From positions 1 to 64,000 of the forward strand of contig NZ_BMNH01000029.1 of NCBI RefSeq assembly GCF_014646355.1: a DNA stretch of 64,000 nucleotides, given 5' to 3'. The stretch comes from Nonomuraea cavernae (GTDB lineage: Bacteria; Actinomycetota; Actinomycetes; Streptosporangiales; Streptosporangiaceae). The notes under the pieces are model-generated. The model was given only the letters and a program-made list of their open reading frames with translations, did not search any database and was not told where the DNA came from. Both the position numbers and the translations under genes were made by a program. Each line of letters begins with the position of its first letter. Positions within the stretch are counted from its first letter, which is position 1. Positions 33,102 through 41,490 of the stretch are shown piece after piece.

Positions 33102-34001
33102 ATGCGTAACCGGAAAGCCCGCCTGACCCTCTGCGCCGGCGCCATCGCCGTGGCCGCCGGGTTCGCGACGCCTGCCCACGCGCAGCCCGCCGGCCCGGCG
33201 ACCGCGGTCGCCGCCGCCCAGGCGCCCGCACAGGCGCCCGCCGCGAGCGCGCCCGCCGTGTACGGCCGCGCCGCCTACCTGCTCGACGCCGCCACAGGCA
33301 GGGAACTGCTCGGCACGAACGCCGACGCCCGCATGCCGATCGCCAGCCTCACCAAGACGATGACCGCCCACGTCGTGCTCCAGTCCGCCAAGCCGACGGA
33401 CCTGGTGGAGATCGCGCCCGAGGATGTCAGCTACGCCGTGAACGGCGGCGGCACCAGCGCCTACCTGCGCGCCGGCGACCGGCTCCCCGTCGGTGAGCTC
33501 CTGTACGGCCTCATGCTGCCCTCCGGCGCCGACGCCGCCCACGCGCTGGCCCGCGCCTACGGTCCGGGCGTCCCCGGGTTCGTGGCCAAGATGAACGACA
33601 CCGCCCGCCGCCTCGGCATGACCGACACCGAGTACGTCAACGCCGACGGCCTGCCCATGCCCGCCGGCGACGGCCACTCCACCGCGAAGGACCAGGCCCT
33701 GCTGGCCGTGAAGGCGCTGGAGAACCCGCTGCTGAGGCAGGTCACCGCCACCCGCGTCCACACGGTGGAGCAGACCGCCGACCACCGCTCCTACACCTGG
33801 ACCAACACCAACAAGCTGCTCGGCGAGCCCGGAGCCCTCGGCCTGAAGACCGGCTTCACCCGTGCCGCCGGCTACAGTCTGGCCTTCGCCGGCGAGCGCG
33901 ACGGCCGCCTACTGATCGGCGTGCTGCTCGGCGAGTCGGTCTCCAGCCGCCGCTTCGACACGGCCAGGGCGCTGCTGGACTGGGGAGCGAGCCAGGCGTG
34001 A
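33102..34001 (+). CDS. D-alanyl-D-alanine carboxypeptidase (S11 family)
   Basis: 299 residues with a signal peptide ending near AHA-QP and an Ala/Pro linker. Catalytic motifs: SLTK (82-85) with the acylating Ser and Lys, SGA at 141-143 where the family usually has SxN, and KTG (249-251). It trims the terminal D-Ala of peptidoglycan stem peptides outside the cell. No C-terminal membrane anchor is visible. The 129 nt upstream hold GATAAT at 33055-33060, a possible -10. Confidence 0.87.
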   Translation: MRNRKARLTLCAGAIAVAAGFATPAHAQPAGPATAVAAAQAPAQAPAASAPAVYGRAAYLLDAATGRELLGTNADARMPIASLTKTMTAHVVLQSAKPTDLVEIAPEDVSYAVNGGGTSAYLRAGDRLPVGELLYGLMLPSGADAAHALARAYGPGVPGFVAKMNDTARRLGMTDTEYVNADGLPMPAGDGHSTAKDQALLAVKALENPLLRQVTATRVHTVEQTADHRSYTWTNTNKLLGEPGALGLKTGFTRAAGYSLAFAGERDGRLLIGVLLGESVSSRRFDTARALLDWGASQA

Positions 34002-34119
34002 GCCCCTGCCGGGCCCGCCGCTCCACCTGCCGTGCGCCGCGGAGCACGCACCGGCCGAAGGGCCCGGTGCGCCGCTGACGCGGCCTGGCCGCCTAGCATG
34101 GCGCCAGGAACGGAGCGGC

Positions 34120-34770
34120 ATGAAGGTGATCATTTTCGGTGCGACCGGCATGGTCGGCCAGGGCGTGCTGCGCGAGTGCCTGGCCGACGACCGGGTCGAG
34201 GCGGTGCTGACGGTCGGCCGCGCGCCCACCGGGCAGGCGCACCCCAAACTGCGCGAGATCACCCACGCTGACCTGCTCGACCTCGACCCGATCGAGGGCG
34301 ACCTGGCCGGCCACGACGCCTGCTTCTTCTGCCTCGGCGTCTCCTCCACCGGCATGAACGAGCGTGACTACCGGCGGATCACCTACGACTTCACCCTGTC
34401 CGCCGGCACCACGCTGGCCCGGCTCAGCCCCGGCTCCACCTTCGTGTACGTATCCGGGGCGGGCACCGACGCGGACGGTCGCACGATGTGGGCCCGGGTC
34501 AAGGGCGCCACCGAGAACGCCCTGCTGACGCTGCCGCTGGAGGCGTACATGTTCCGCCCGGGCTACATCCAGCCGCTGCACGGCATCACGTCGAGGACGC
34601 GGTGGTACCGCCTGGCCTACGTGGTGACGGTGCCCTTCTACCCGGTGCTGCGGCGGCTCCTGCCTTCGGCCGTCACCACCACGGAGCAGATCGGCAGAGC
34701 CATGATCACCGTCGCCGAGCACGGCGCCCCCAAGCGCATCCTCGGTCCGGCCGACATCAACGCCCTGTGA
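34120..34770 (+). CDS. NAD(P)H-binding atypical SDR
   Basis: 216 residues. N-terminal Rossmann motif IIFGATGMVGQGVLREC, FVYVSGAG, then KGATENALL and FRPGYIQPL, like the atypical SDR group that includes HTATIP2/YwnB-type proteins. No typical Tyr-x3-Lys pair at the normal place. Function unknown. Its 3' end overlaps the convergent transglutaminase-like gene by 14 nt. Confidence 0.8.
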   Translation: MKVIIFGATGMVGQGVLRECLADDRVEAVLTVGRAPTGQAHPKLREITHADLLDLDPIEGDLAGHDACFFCLGVSSTGMNERDYRRITYDFTLSAGTTLARLSPGSTFVYVSGAGTDADGRTMWARVKGATENALLTLPLEAYMFRPGYIQPLHGITSRTRWYRLAYVVTVPFYPVLRRLLPSAVTTTEQIGRAMITVAEHGAPKRILGPADINAL

Positions 34771-35452
34771 CCCGCACCACCACCCTCGACGCGACCGCCA
34801 CCACCGAACAGACCGTCTGCCCGTACGCCGCGAACAGGTCGTCACGGGCGTCGAAGTAGCCGAGATCGGCCAGCACCTGCCCGGACAGGTCGCACGAGGA
34901 GCAAGTGGCGCCGTCCCAGTCGATCGCGGTACGGGCGACGGCGTCGAACAACGTCTCGCCGCCGTCGTTGGCGAACGCGCCACCGTCGCGCAGGGAGCCG
35001 AGGTCCCCGTAGATCTCGGAGACCGGCACCCAGCGTCCTTCCGTACGGAACTCCGGCCAGGCCAGCACGACCCGCGCCGGGATCAGCGGCCGCGACCGGG
35101 GAAAGCGCGGATACCAGAAGCGGCCGTCCACCAGCAGCCCTCTGACCCGCGTCGGGATGCCGGTCGCGCGGGCCACGGCCTCCAGGACCGCGAGCCGCTG
35201 GCTGCATGAGCCCCGCCCCAGGGCGAGCGTCGTCGAGACAGGTTGCCGTTCGTCGAGCCCGTAGACGGGACGGACCCGGGCGGCGACCAGGCGGTGGGCT
35301 GTGACGAGCGTGGCGCCCGCTTCGGCCGCCAGGGCGAGCACGCGAGGATGGCGCCAGTCCAGGATCCGCGTCGGGGACGAACTGCCGGCCGAGGACGGAA
35401 GCGGTCCGGTGGGTGCGGGACGGCGCCAGGGCGCGAGAAGGTGTGCGGGCAC
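34757..35452 (-). CDS. Transglutaminase-like cysteine protein
   Basis: 231 residues. The segment LGRGSCSQRLAVLEAVARAT followed by GIPTRVRGL fits the transglutaminase/arylamine-type core with the nucleophile Cys. Downstream FWYPRF and the acidic ISEIYGD-like region may hold the His/Asp, but I cannot assign them with certainty. C-terminal CSSCD is unusual. Start GTG at 35452 with no strong ribosome site. Function unknown. Confidence 0.65.
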   Translation of the reverse strand: MPAHLLAPWRRPAPTGPLPSSAGSSSPTRILDWRHPRVLALAAEAGATLVTAHRLVAARVRPVYGLDERQPVSTTLALGRGSCSQRLAVLEAVARATGIPTRVRGLLVDGRFWYPRFPRSRPLIPARVVLAWPEFRTEGRWVPVSEIYGDLGSLRDGGAFANDGGETLFDAVARTAIDWDGATCSSCDLSGQVLADLGYFDARDDLFAAYGQTVCSVVAVASRVVVRVTGR

Positions 35453-35529
35453 AGCATGATTGTGGAATAACCGGGCGCGCTACCGCGCTGAGCTGATTGT
35501 CAAAAGTTCAACAGTCAAGGGTGGTGACT

Positions 35530-36624
35530 ATGATGCAGTTCGGGATCTTCAGCGTGGGCGACGTGACCATGGACCCCACCACCGGCAGGACACCGACCGA
35601 GCATGAGCGCATCAAGGCCATGGTGGCCATCGCGCTCAAGGCGGAGGAGGTCGGGCTCGACGTGTTCGCGACCGGCGAGCACCACAACCCGCCGTTCGTG
35701 CCCTCCTCCCCCACGACCATGCTGGGTTTCATCGCGGCCAGGACCGAGCGCATCACCCTCTCCACGGCCACGACGCTGATCACCACCAACGACCCGGTGA
35801 AGATCGCCGAAGACTTCGCCATGCTGCAGCACCTGGCCGACGGCCGGGTGGACCTCATGCTCGGGCGCGGCAACACCGGCCCCGTCTACCCCTGGTTCGG
35901 CCAGGACATCCGGCAGGGCATCCCGCTGGCCATCGAGAACTACGCGCTGCTGCACCAGCTGTGGCGCGAGGACGTCGTCGACTGGAAGGGCCGCTTCCGC
36001 ACTCCGTTGCAGGGCTTCACCTCCACGCCGCGCCCGCTCGACGGGGTGCCGCCGTTCGTGTGGCACGGCTCCATCCGCAGCCCCGAGATCGCCGAGCAGG
36101 CCGCCTACTACGGTGACGGCTTCTTCGCCAACAACATCTTCTGGCCGAAGGAGCACTTCATCCGCCTGATCACCCTCTACCGCCGGCGCTACGCCCACTA
36201 CGGCCACGGCACGCCCGAGCAGGCCATCGTCGGGCTCGGCGGCCAGGTGTTCATGCGCAAGAACTCCCAGGACGCGGTCCGCGAGTTCCGCCCCTACTTC
36301 GACAACGCCCCGGTCTACGGCCACGGCCCGTCGCTGGAGGAGTTCGCCGAGGAGACGCCGCTCACGGTCGGCAGCCCGCAGCAGGTCATCGACCGGACAC
36401 TGACGTTCCGCGAGTCGTTCGGCGACTACCAGCGCCAGCTGTTCCTGATGGACCACGCCGGTCTGCCGCTGAAGACCGTGCTGGAGCAGCTCGACATCCT
36501 CGGTGAGGAGGTCGTGCCCGTGCTGCGCCGGGAGTTCGCCGCCGGCCGGCCCGCCGAGGTGCCCGGCGCCCCGACCCACGCCTCCCTGCTGACCGCCCGC
36601 CCCTCCGAGCCCGCCGCCGGCTGA
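35530..36624 (+). CDS. FMN-dependent luciferase-like monooxygenase (CE1758-type)
   Basis: 364 residues, an LLM-superfamily TIM barrel: MMQFGIFSVGDVT, FATGEHHNPPF, RITLSTATTLITTNDP, GRVDLMLGRGNTGP and GDGFFANNIFWP. The direct neighbour is an FMN reductase, which matches the paired CE1758/CE1759 arrangement I know from corynebacteria and other actinomycetes. It would oxidise an unknown substrate with reduced flavin from its partner. ATG at 35530 after AAGGGTGG. Thirty nt separate the two genes. Confidence 0.87.
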   Translation: MMQFGIFSVGDVTMDPTTGRTPTEHERIKAMVAIALKAEEVGLDVFATGEHHNPPFVPSSPTTMLGFIAARTERITLSTATTLITTNDPVKIAEDFAMLQHLADGRVDLMLGRGNTGPVYPWFGQDIRQGIPLAIENYALLHQLWREDVVDWKGRFRTPLQGFTSTPRPLDGVPPFVWHGSIRSPEIAEQAAYYGDGFFANNIFWPKEHFIRLITLYRRRYAHYGHGTPEQAIVGLGGQVFMRKNSQDAVREFRPYFDNAPVYGHGPSLEEFAEETPLTVGSPQQVIDRTLTFRESFGDYQRQLFLMDHAGLPLKTVLEQLDILGEEVVPVLRREFAAGRPAEVPGAPTHASLLTARPSEPAAG

Positions 36625-36653
36625 GCCCGTACCGACCGGAAGGAGAGACCTTC

Positions 36654-37271
36654 ATGAACCTCGTCGTCGTCACGGCGGGACTGACCCAGCCGTCCTCGAC
36701 CCGCCTGCTCGCCGACCGGCTCGCGGAGGCGACCGCGCGGCGGATCGAGGAGGCGGGCGGCGCCGTCGAGGTACGCGTGATCGAGCTGCGCGACCTGGCC
36801 GGCGACATCGCCAACACCTTCGTCACCGGCTTCGCCGGCGCCCGGCTGCGCGACGTGATCGACGCGGCGACGTCGGCCGACGGCCTCATCGCGGTCACGC
36901 CGATCTTCACCGCCTCCTACAGCGGCCTGTTCAAGTCGTTCTTCGACGTCATCGGCAACGACGCGCTGGTGGGCAAGCCGGTGCTGATCGCCGCGACCGG
37001 AGGCACCGCCCGCCACTCGCTCGCGCTGGAGCACGCGATGCGCCCGCTCTTCGCCTACCTGCGCGCCATCGTGACGCCCACCGCCGTCTACGCGGCCTCC
37101 GAAGACTGGGGCGGAGACGGCGACGCCACCGGCGTCCTGTCGGACCGCGTCGCCCGCGCCGCCGGCGAGCTGGCCGGCCTGCTGACACGCCGGCACCCCG
37201 CGCAGAACGCGCCGGAGGCGTTCGAGGACGTCATACCGTTCGAGCAGCAACTCGCCGCCCTGCGCCCCTGA
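36654..37271 (+). CDS. NAD(P)H-dependent FMN reductase (CE1759-type)
   Basis: 205 residues of flavodoxin-like NADPH:FMN reductase type: VVVTAGLTQPSSTRLLADRL, TPIFTASYSGLFKSFFDVIG and VLIAATGGTARHSLAL. Expected to supply reduced FMN to the luciferase-like partner. ATG at 36654 follows GGAAGGAGAG. Converges on the ATP-grasp gene with a 59-nt gap. Confidence 0.87.
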   Translation: MNLVVVTAGLTQPSSTRLLADRLAEATARRIEEAGGAVEVRVIELRDLAGDIANTFVTGFAGARLRDVIDAATSADGLIAVTPIFTASYSGLFKSFFDVIGNDALVGKPVLIAATGGTARHSLALEHAMRPLFAYLRAIVTPTAVYAASEDWGGDGDATGVLSDRVARAAGELAGLLTRRHPAQNAPEAFEDVIPFEQQLAALRP

Positions 37272-37330
37272 CCGGCGCGCGACGTCTTCGCCGATCAGGA
37301 CCGCCGCCCGGCCTGCCCGAAGCGAGCCGG

Positions 37331-38284
37331 TCAAATCCGCCCTTTCTCCAGGAGGTCGGCCAGGGCGTCGGCGACCGCGTCCTCCTGCTCGGCGATCCAG
37401 GCCCACTGGCCGTTGGGATTGCACTCCAGGAACACCCACGCGCCGGCGGCGGTGAGGGCGAAGTCGAACGCGCCGAACATCAACCCGAAGCCCGCCATGT
37501 AGCGATGGATGGCCGCTTCGACCTCGGCCGGGCAACCGATCCGGGTGTAGGCGAGGGCGTCGTAGTCGGCCCGCCAGTCGAGGAGCCCGCCGTCGATGCG
37601 CACCGCGAAGAGCCACCGGCCGACGACCGTGACCCGCACGTCGGCGACCTTGTCCACCTGAGCCTGGAACATGTGGGCCGTGCCCGCCACCGAGTCGTCG
37701 AGCGACGCGGAGACGACCGGGCCGACCCAGATCATCCCGGCGCGGCCGTCGGCGGCCGGCAGCACGGCATGCCGGAGCGGTTTGTAGACGACCGGCGCGT
37801 ACCCGTCGGCGAAGGCCCGCGCCTCGTCCACCTCGTTGGTGACCAGGGTCTCGGGCACGGTGAAGCCGCACGCCGCCGCGGTGACGAGCTGGGCGGGCTT
37901 GTGCTCGGCGGCGTGATTGCGCCACGGATGGTTGACCCAGAGGCAGTCGGGCAGGGCGGCCAGCACGCCGCCGAACCCGATGCCGGCCTCGTTCACGGCG
38001 AACCTGGCGATCGGCTCCGGCCGGCCGGCGCGCTCCCGGTAGGGGGTGGGACGGCGCCACCACACCGCCCGCACCCCACACAGCTCCACCTCCCGGCTCG
38101 CGGTGCGAATCCGGCCGGACATCCCGTGGCTGCCGAACCTGGCCGACATCCTGGCCTCGGCACCGAGGAAGTCGGCCGGATCGAGACGCGCCACGGGCAC
38201 CCCGCGCTCGAACAACCGCTGGGCGACCGGATCGGCCGTGGCGTCGTCGACACTGGTGACGACCAGGACGGGAGCGTCGGTCAT
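37331..38284 (-). CDS. tgmB: ATP-grasp RiPP macrocyclase (graspetide synthetase, TgmB/SAV_5884-type)
   Basis: 317 residues. N-terminal pre-ATP-grasp part with WWRRPTPYRER and VNHPWRNHAAEHKPAQL, central ATP-binding VVYKPLRHAV, and C-terminal metal/ATP site FGAFDFALTAAGAWVFLECN with PNGQWAW. This is the pattern of ATP-grasp ribosomal peptide maturases that join Ser/Thr/Lys side chains to Asp/Glu in a precursor, giving omega-ester or amide macrocycles. Its ATG lies 3 nt after the stop of the precursor gene. No methyltransferase, common in related clusters, is adjacent. Confidence 0.9.
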   Translation of the reverse strand: MTDAPVLVVTSVDDATADPVAQRLFERGVPVARLDPADFLGAEARMSARFGSHGMSGRIRTASREVELCGVRAVWWRRPTPYRERAGRPEPIARFAVNEAGIGFGGVLAALPDCLWVNHPWRNHAAEHKPAQLVTAAACGFTVPETLVTNEVDEARAFADGYAPVVYKPLRHAVLPAADGRAGMIWVGPVVSASLDDSVAGTAHMFQAQVDKVADVRVTVVGRWLFAVRIDGGLLDWRADYDALAYTRIGCPAEVEAAIHRYMAGFGLMFGAFDFALTAAGAWVFLECNPNGQWAWIAEQEDAVADALADLLEKGRI

Positions 38285-38287
38285 CGG

Positions 38288-38548
38288 TCAGTCGCTGGCG
38301 TAGTCGAGGGTGCTGTCGTCGTCCCTGGCGCGCTTGTCGCCGCCGGGCGCGGCCGTCTTGGTGGGTCTGCTGGTCACCTTGCCGCTCCCGTGCCTGCCCG
38401 CCTCGATCGGCCGGCCGGCCGGGTCGAAGTAGCGGCCGGTCTGGGACACCGGGTCCAGCTCGACATGCGGCACGTCCACGGGGGCGGACGGGTCGAACGC
38501 CGTCACCCGGGTGACTCCCCATGGGACGGGGTGCGTCGCGACGCTCAT
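38288..38548 (-). CDS. tgmA: Putative graspetide precursor peptide (TgmA-type)
   Basis: 86 residues from ATG 38548, with AAGGAG 9 nt upstream. Leader features of the ATP-grasp-target family: HPVPWGVTR at residues 6-14, LDPVSQTGRY (31-40) and DPAGRPIE (42-49). The C-terminal core (about 53-86) is rich in Thr, Ser, Lys and Asp: SGKVTSRPTK, then DKRARDDDSTLDYASD. These supply both hydroxyl/amine donors and carboxylates for macrocyclisation by the adjacent ligase. Ring pattern cannot be read from sequence. No protease site such as Gly-Gly is obvious apart from GG at 69-70. Confidence 0.85.
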   Translation of the reverse strand: MSVATHPVPWGVTRVTAFDPSAPVDVPHVELDPVSQTGRYFDPAGRPIEAGRHGSGKVTSRPTKTAAPGGDKRARDDDSTLDYASD

Positions 38549-38590
38549 GGCATCAGGCTCCTTGGCTCGGGGGTTGACCAGAACCCCTGG

Positions 38591-38644
38591 GTTCGTTGCC
38601 GAACGAACAACAAACGTTTGGCGTTTCATAGAGTGATCGTACGA
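38591..38644. promoter_or_regulatory. Cluster of dyads between tgmA and the GntR gene
   Basis: Within the 164-nt divergent spacer lie GTTCGTT-GCCG-AACGAAC (38591-38608, perfect 7-bp arms), CAAACGTTTG (38611-38620, perfect) and TCGTACGA (38637-38644, perfect). The first is a strong candidate operator for the adjacent GntR/UTRA regulator. TTGACT on the minus strand (38653-38658) may belong to the tgmA promoter. Confidence 0.6.
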
Positions 38645-38712
38645 ACACGCCAAGTCAATAGGCCGCGGTGTCCCGATGTTTCCGGCACGACGGCCGAGGA
38701 GAGACAGGGAGT

Positions 38713-39480
38713 GTGATAGACCGGCTCGGCAAGCCGAACTTCCGCCAGATCGCCCACCACCTGCGTCGAGACATCCTTGACGGGCGACATCCGCCGGGGA
38801 CCCTGCTGCCGCCCGAGCCCGAGCTGGCCCAACGCTTCGGGGTGTCGCGGAGTCTGGTCAACCGGGCCCTCCAGCTCCTGGCCGCCGAAGGCAAGGTGAC
38901 CGCCAGGCAGGGCCGGGGCACGATGGTCACCTGGCTCCCCCCGTTGTTACACTCGCCGGCCCGCTACCCCCGTGAGATCCGCGAGGGCCAGGAGGCCCGC
39001 GGCGCCTTCGACGCCGAGATCCGGGCCCTCGGCCTCGAACCCCAGCACGAGATCACCACCGAACGCGCCGAGCCTCCCGAGCACATAGCCGAGGTTCTCC
39101 GACTGCCGCGCGGCCGGCCCAACTGCCTGGTGCGCCGCCGCAGACTGCTCGCCTCCCGCATCCCGGTCCGGCTCAACGCCTCCTGGATCCCCCTGGAGAT
39201 CGCCGGCGGCAGCACCCTGGAGGACCCGTCAGCCGTCCTGGTCGGCGGCATCAAGTCGGCCCTCGCCGACCTCGGATTCAAGCAGGTGGCGGCCACCGAA
39301 CGTCTCATGGTCCGGCCCCCCAGCGACGCCGAGGCCATCGCCCTGGAGATCAGCCCGGAGCGCAGCGTGCTCGACATCTTCCACGTCGGCAGGACCGCCT
39401 CCGGCCGCGCCGTCGAGGTCACGACGACGGTGACCCCCGCCGACAACCAGATCGTCGAGCACGAGTTCCGCCTGTCCTGA
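38713..39480 (+). CDS. GntR-family regulator with UTRA domain
   Basis: 255 residues from GTG 38713. N-terminal winged helix: FRQIAHHLRRDILDGRHPPG, LAQRFGVSRSLVNRALQLLA and ARQGRGTMV. The C-terminal UTRA ligand domain includes ERAEPPEHIAEVLRLP and VRRRRLLASRIPVRLNASWI. Divergent from the RiPP precursor gene across a spacer with several dyads, so it likely controls the RiPP pair and itself. Ligand unknown. Confidence 0.88.
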   Translation: MIDRLGKPNFRQIAHHLRRDILDGRHPPGTLLPPEPELAQRFGVSRSLVNRALQLLAAEGKVTARQGRGTMVTWLPPLLHSPARYPREIREGQEARGAFDAEIRALGLEPQHEITTERAEPPEHIAEVLRLPRGRPNCLVRRRRLLASRIPVRLNASWIPLEIAGGSTLEDPSAVLVGGIKSALADLGFKQVAATERLMVRPPSDAEAIALEISPERSVLDIFHVGRTASGRAVEVTTTVTPADNQIVEHEFRLS

Positions 39481-39497
39481 CGGCCCGCGCGAGCCCG

Positions 39498-40412
39498 TCA
39501 GCGTCCGGGCCGGATGGCGACCACGTCGTAGGGGGTGTCCGGGGTGGGCGGGGTGGTGAAACGGGCGTTGGGCAGGTAGAGGCGGCTGCCGAAGGCGGCG
39601 ACCGTGGTGGGCACGTCGAAGCGCGGGTCGGTCAGCCGGTCGACGACCATCCCAGAGGAGCCGTCCCGGCCGAGTTTGATCACCGCGACCGTGTTGAGCC
39701 GGTTCTGCACCGCGTACAGGGTCCGGCCGTCCAGCAGCAGCCCGTCGCCGTTGGTGAGCACCTCGCCGCCCAGGTCGATCTCCGTGGTGACCCCCGTGGC
39801 CGGGTCGACCTCGAACAGTTTGCCGGTGTTGGACTGCACGATGATGAGCGACCTGCGGTCGGGGCTCGCCACGATGCCGTTGGCGTTGGTGCCGGTGGCG
39901 TACTGGATGGCGCCGGTGAGCGGGATCCTGACCGCCTCGGCGGGCAGCGCCCCCTTGCGGCCGAGGGGCAGCTTGTACAGGACGGGGGCGGCGGAGTCGG
40001 TGAACCAGGCGGCGTCCCGGGTCAGGATCACGTCGTTGACGAACGTGGGCGCGGTCGCCAGCGCGTACGACCTGATCACCGCGCCGGTGCGGGTGTCGAT
40101 CACGCGGGCGTTGCCGCCGGTGCCTCCGGCCACGAACAGCCGTCCCCGGCCGTCGGTCTTGAGCCCGAGCGAGGGGGTGCCCGGCCCCTGGCTGAAGACG
40201 GCTCCCTTACCGGTACGCAGGTCGGCCCGGTAGATGTCGCCGGTGCCGCGCGACCCGAAGTAGGCGACGGGACCGGGACCGATCGCTATCCCCTCCGGCT
40301 GGAACCCGCCCGGCAGCGCGAACGTGTCAGGGAGCGTGGCCGCCTGCGCGGGCATGCCGATGAGAGTGACGAGCAGCGCGCAGAGCGCGGTCTTGAGGAT
40401 CGCTGATCTCAT
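39498..40412 (-). CDS. Exported SMP-30/gluconolactonase-like beta-propeller protein
   Basis: 304 residues. Signal peptide MRSAILKTALCALLVTLIG ending near PAQA-AT, which fixes the ATG at 40412. The body has propeller repeats (GFQPEGIAIGPGPVAYFGSR, FVNDVILTRDAAWFTDS, ANGIVASPDRRSLIIVQ, NGDGLLLDGRTLYAVQ) as in SMP-30/strictosidine-synthase-like proteins. No lipobox. Function unknown; it may be a secreted binding or lactonase-like protein. Confidence 0.8.
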   Translation of the reverse strand: MRSAILKTALCALLVTLIGMPAQAATLPDTFALPGGFQPEGIAIGPGPVAYFGSRGTGDIYRADLRTGKGAVFSQGPGTPSLGLKTDGRGRLFVAGGTGGNARVIDTRTGAVIRSYALATAPTFVNDVILTRDAAWFTDSAAPVLYKLPLGRKGALPAEAVRIPLTGAIQYATGTNANGIVASPDRRSLIIVQSNTGKLFEVDPATGVTTEIDLGGEVLTNGDGLLLDGRTLYAVQNRLNTVAVIKLGRDGSSGMVVDRLTDPRFDVPTTVAAFGSRLYLPNARFTTPPTPDTPYDVVAIRPGR

Positions 40413-40521
40413 GCGGCCCACGATCCCCCCGGACGCCGCGGCGGCAAAGACCCAGAGACCCCCTTCACAGGGACCTTGGAGGAAGCTCGGACGAGGGCCG
40501 GCCGCCGCGACGAACCGTCTC

Positions 40522-41412
40522 TCACCAGGAGGGCGTGGTCGCCCGGCGGAGGGCTCGGCGGCAGGCCTCGACGGCGGGGTGGCGGCTGCGGCCACGGCGT
40601 ACGGCGGTGAAGAGGCGGCGCGCGCTCCGGCCGCCCGGCAGCGGCCGCAGGGTGACGGTGGGCGGCCGGCCGTTCCACACGAGATCGGGCAGCAGGGCGG
40701 CGGCGTGCCCCTGCTCGACGAGCCGCACGTGCAGCAGCAGATCGGTGGATTCGAACCGGACGTCGGGCTCGAACCCCGCGTCGCGGCAGAGCGTCATCGC
40801 CCATCGGCCCGCGGCCGTGTCCGGGGGTTCCATGGCGAACGGATGGCCCGCCAGCGCGGAAAGACCGGCGACGTCCGGCCCGGCGGGCACGGCGAGCCGG
40901 AGCGGGTCGTCGCACAGGTCCTCGGCCTCCAGCCCGTCGGGCAGCGGGTTGGGGTCGCCCGGATACTCCTCGCCGATGACCAGGTCGAAGTCGCGGGCCA
41001 GCAGCGCGGGCAGCGCCCTCTCGGGCTCGGCCTGGGTGAGGTGCACGCGCAGCCGGGGGTGAGCGTCGCGGAGCAGGGTCAGGGCGGCCGGCACCAGGGC
41101 GAGGGAGGCGGTCTGGAAGGCCGCGACGCGGAGGGTGCCGGTGAGGTCGGTGAGCGAGGTGGCGATGTCGGATTCGGCCTGTTCGAGGCGTTCGAGCACC
41201 GCCTCGGTGTGGGCGACGAGGATCTCGGCCTGCTCGGTGAGCCGGACCCGCCGGCCCACCGGCTCCAGCAGCGGCACGCCGACCTCGGATTCGAGCAGCG
41301 AGAGCTGCTGGGAGACGGAGGACGGGCTGTAGGACAGGGCGGTCGCGACCGCCGCCAGGGTGCCCCGGTGCTTCAGCTCGCGCAGCAGTCGAAGCCGGTG
41401 CAGATCGAACAT
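40522..41412 (-). CDS. LysR-family transcriptional regulator
   Basis: 296 residues. HTH in LLRELKHRGTLAAVATALSY and SSVSQQLSLLESEVG, effector domain with LTGTLRVAAFQTA and GHAAALLPDLV. ATG at 41412. Divergent from the ammonia-lyase gene at 41491 with a 78-nt spacer, the usual layout for LysR control of the catabolic genes to its right. Confidence 0.87.
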   Translation of the reverse strand: MFDLHRLRLLRELKHRGTLAAVATALSYSPSSVSQQLSLLESEVGVPLLEPVGRRVRLTEQAEILVAHTEAVLERLEQAESDIATSLTDLTGTLRVAAFQTASLALVPAALTLLRDAHPRLRVHLTQAEPERALPALLARDFDLVIGEEYPGDPNPLPDGLEAEDLCDDPLRLAVPAGPDVAGLSALAGHPFAMEPPDTAAGRWAMTLCRDAGFEPDVRFESTDLLLHVRLVEQGHAAALLPDLVWNGRPPTVTLRPLPGGRSARRLFTAVRRGRSRHPAVEACRRALRRATTPSW

Positions 41413-41490
41413 CGGTCGGCTTTCGTGACGATTATCGTTCGGAAACATTCGCTGGACCGATGATAGGCGGAGCCAGAAGCATGGCTCTTC

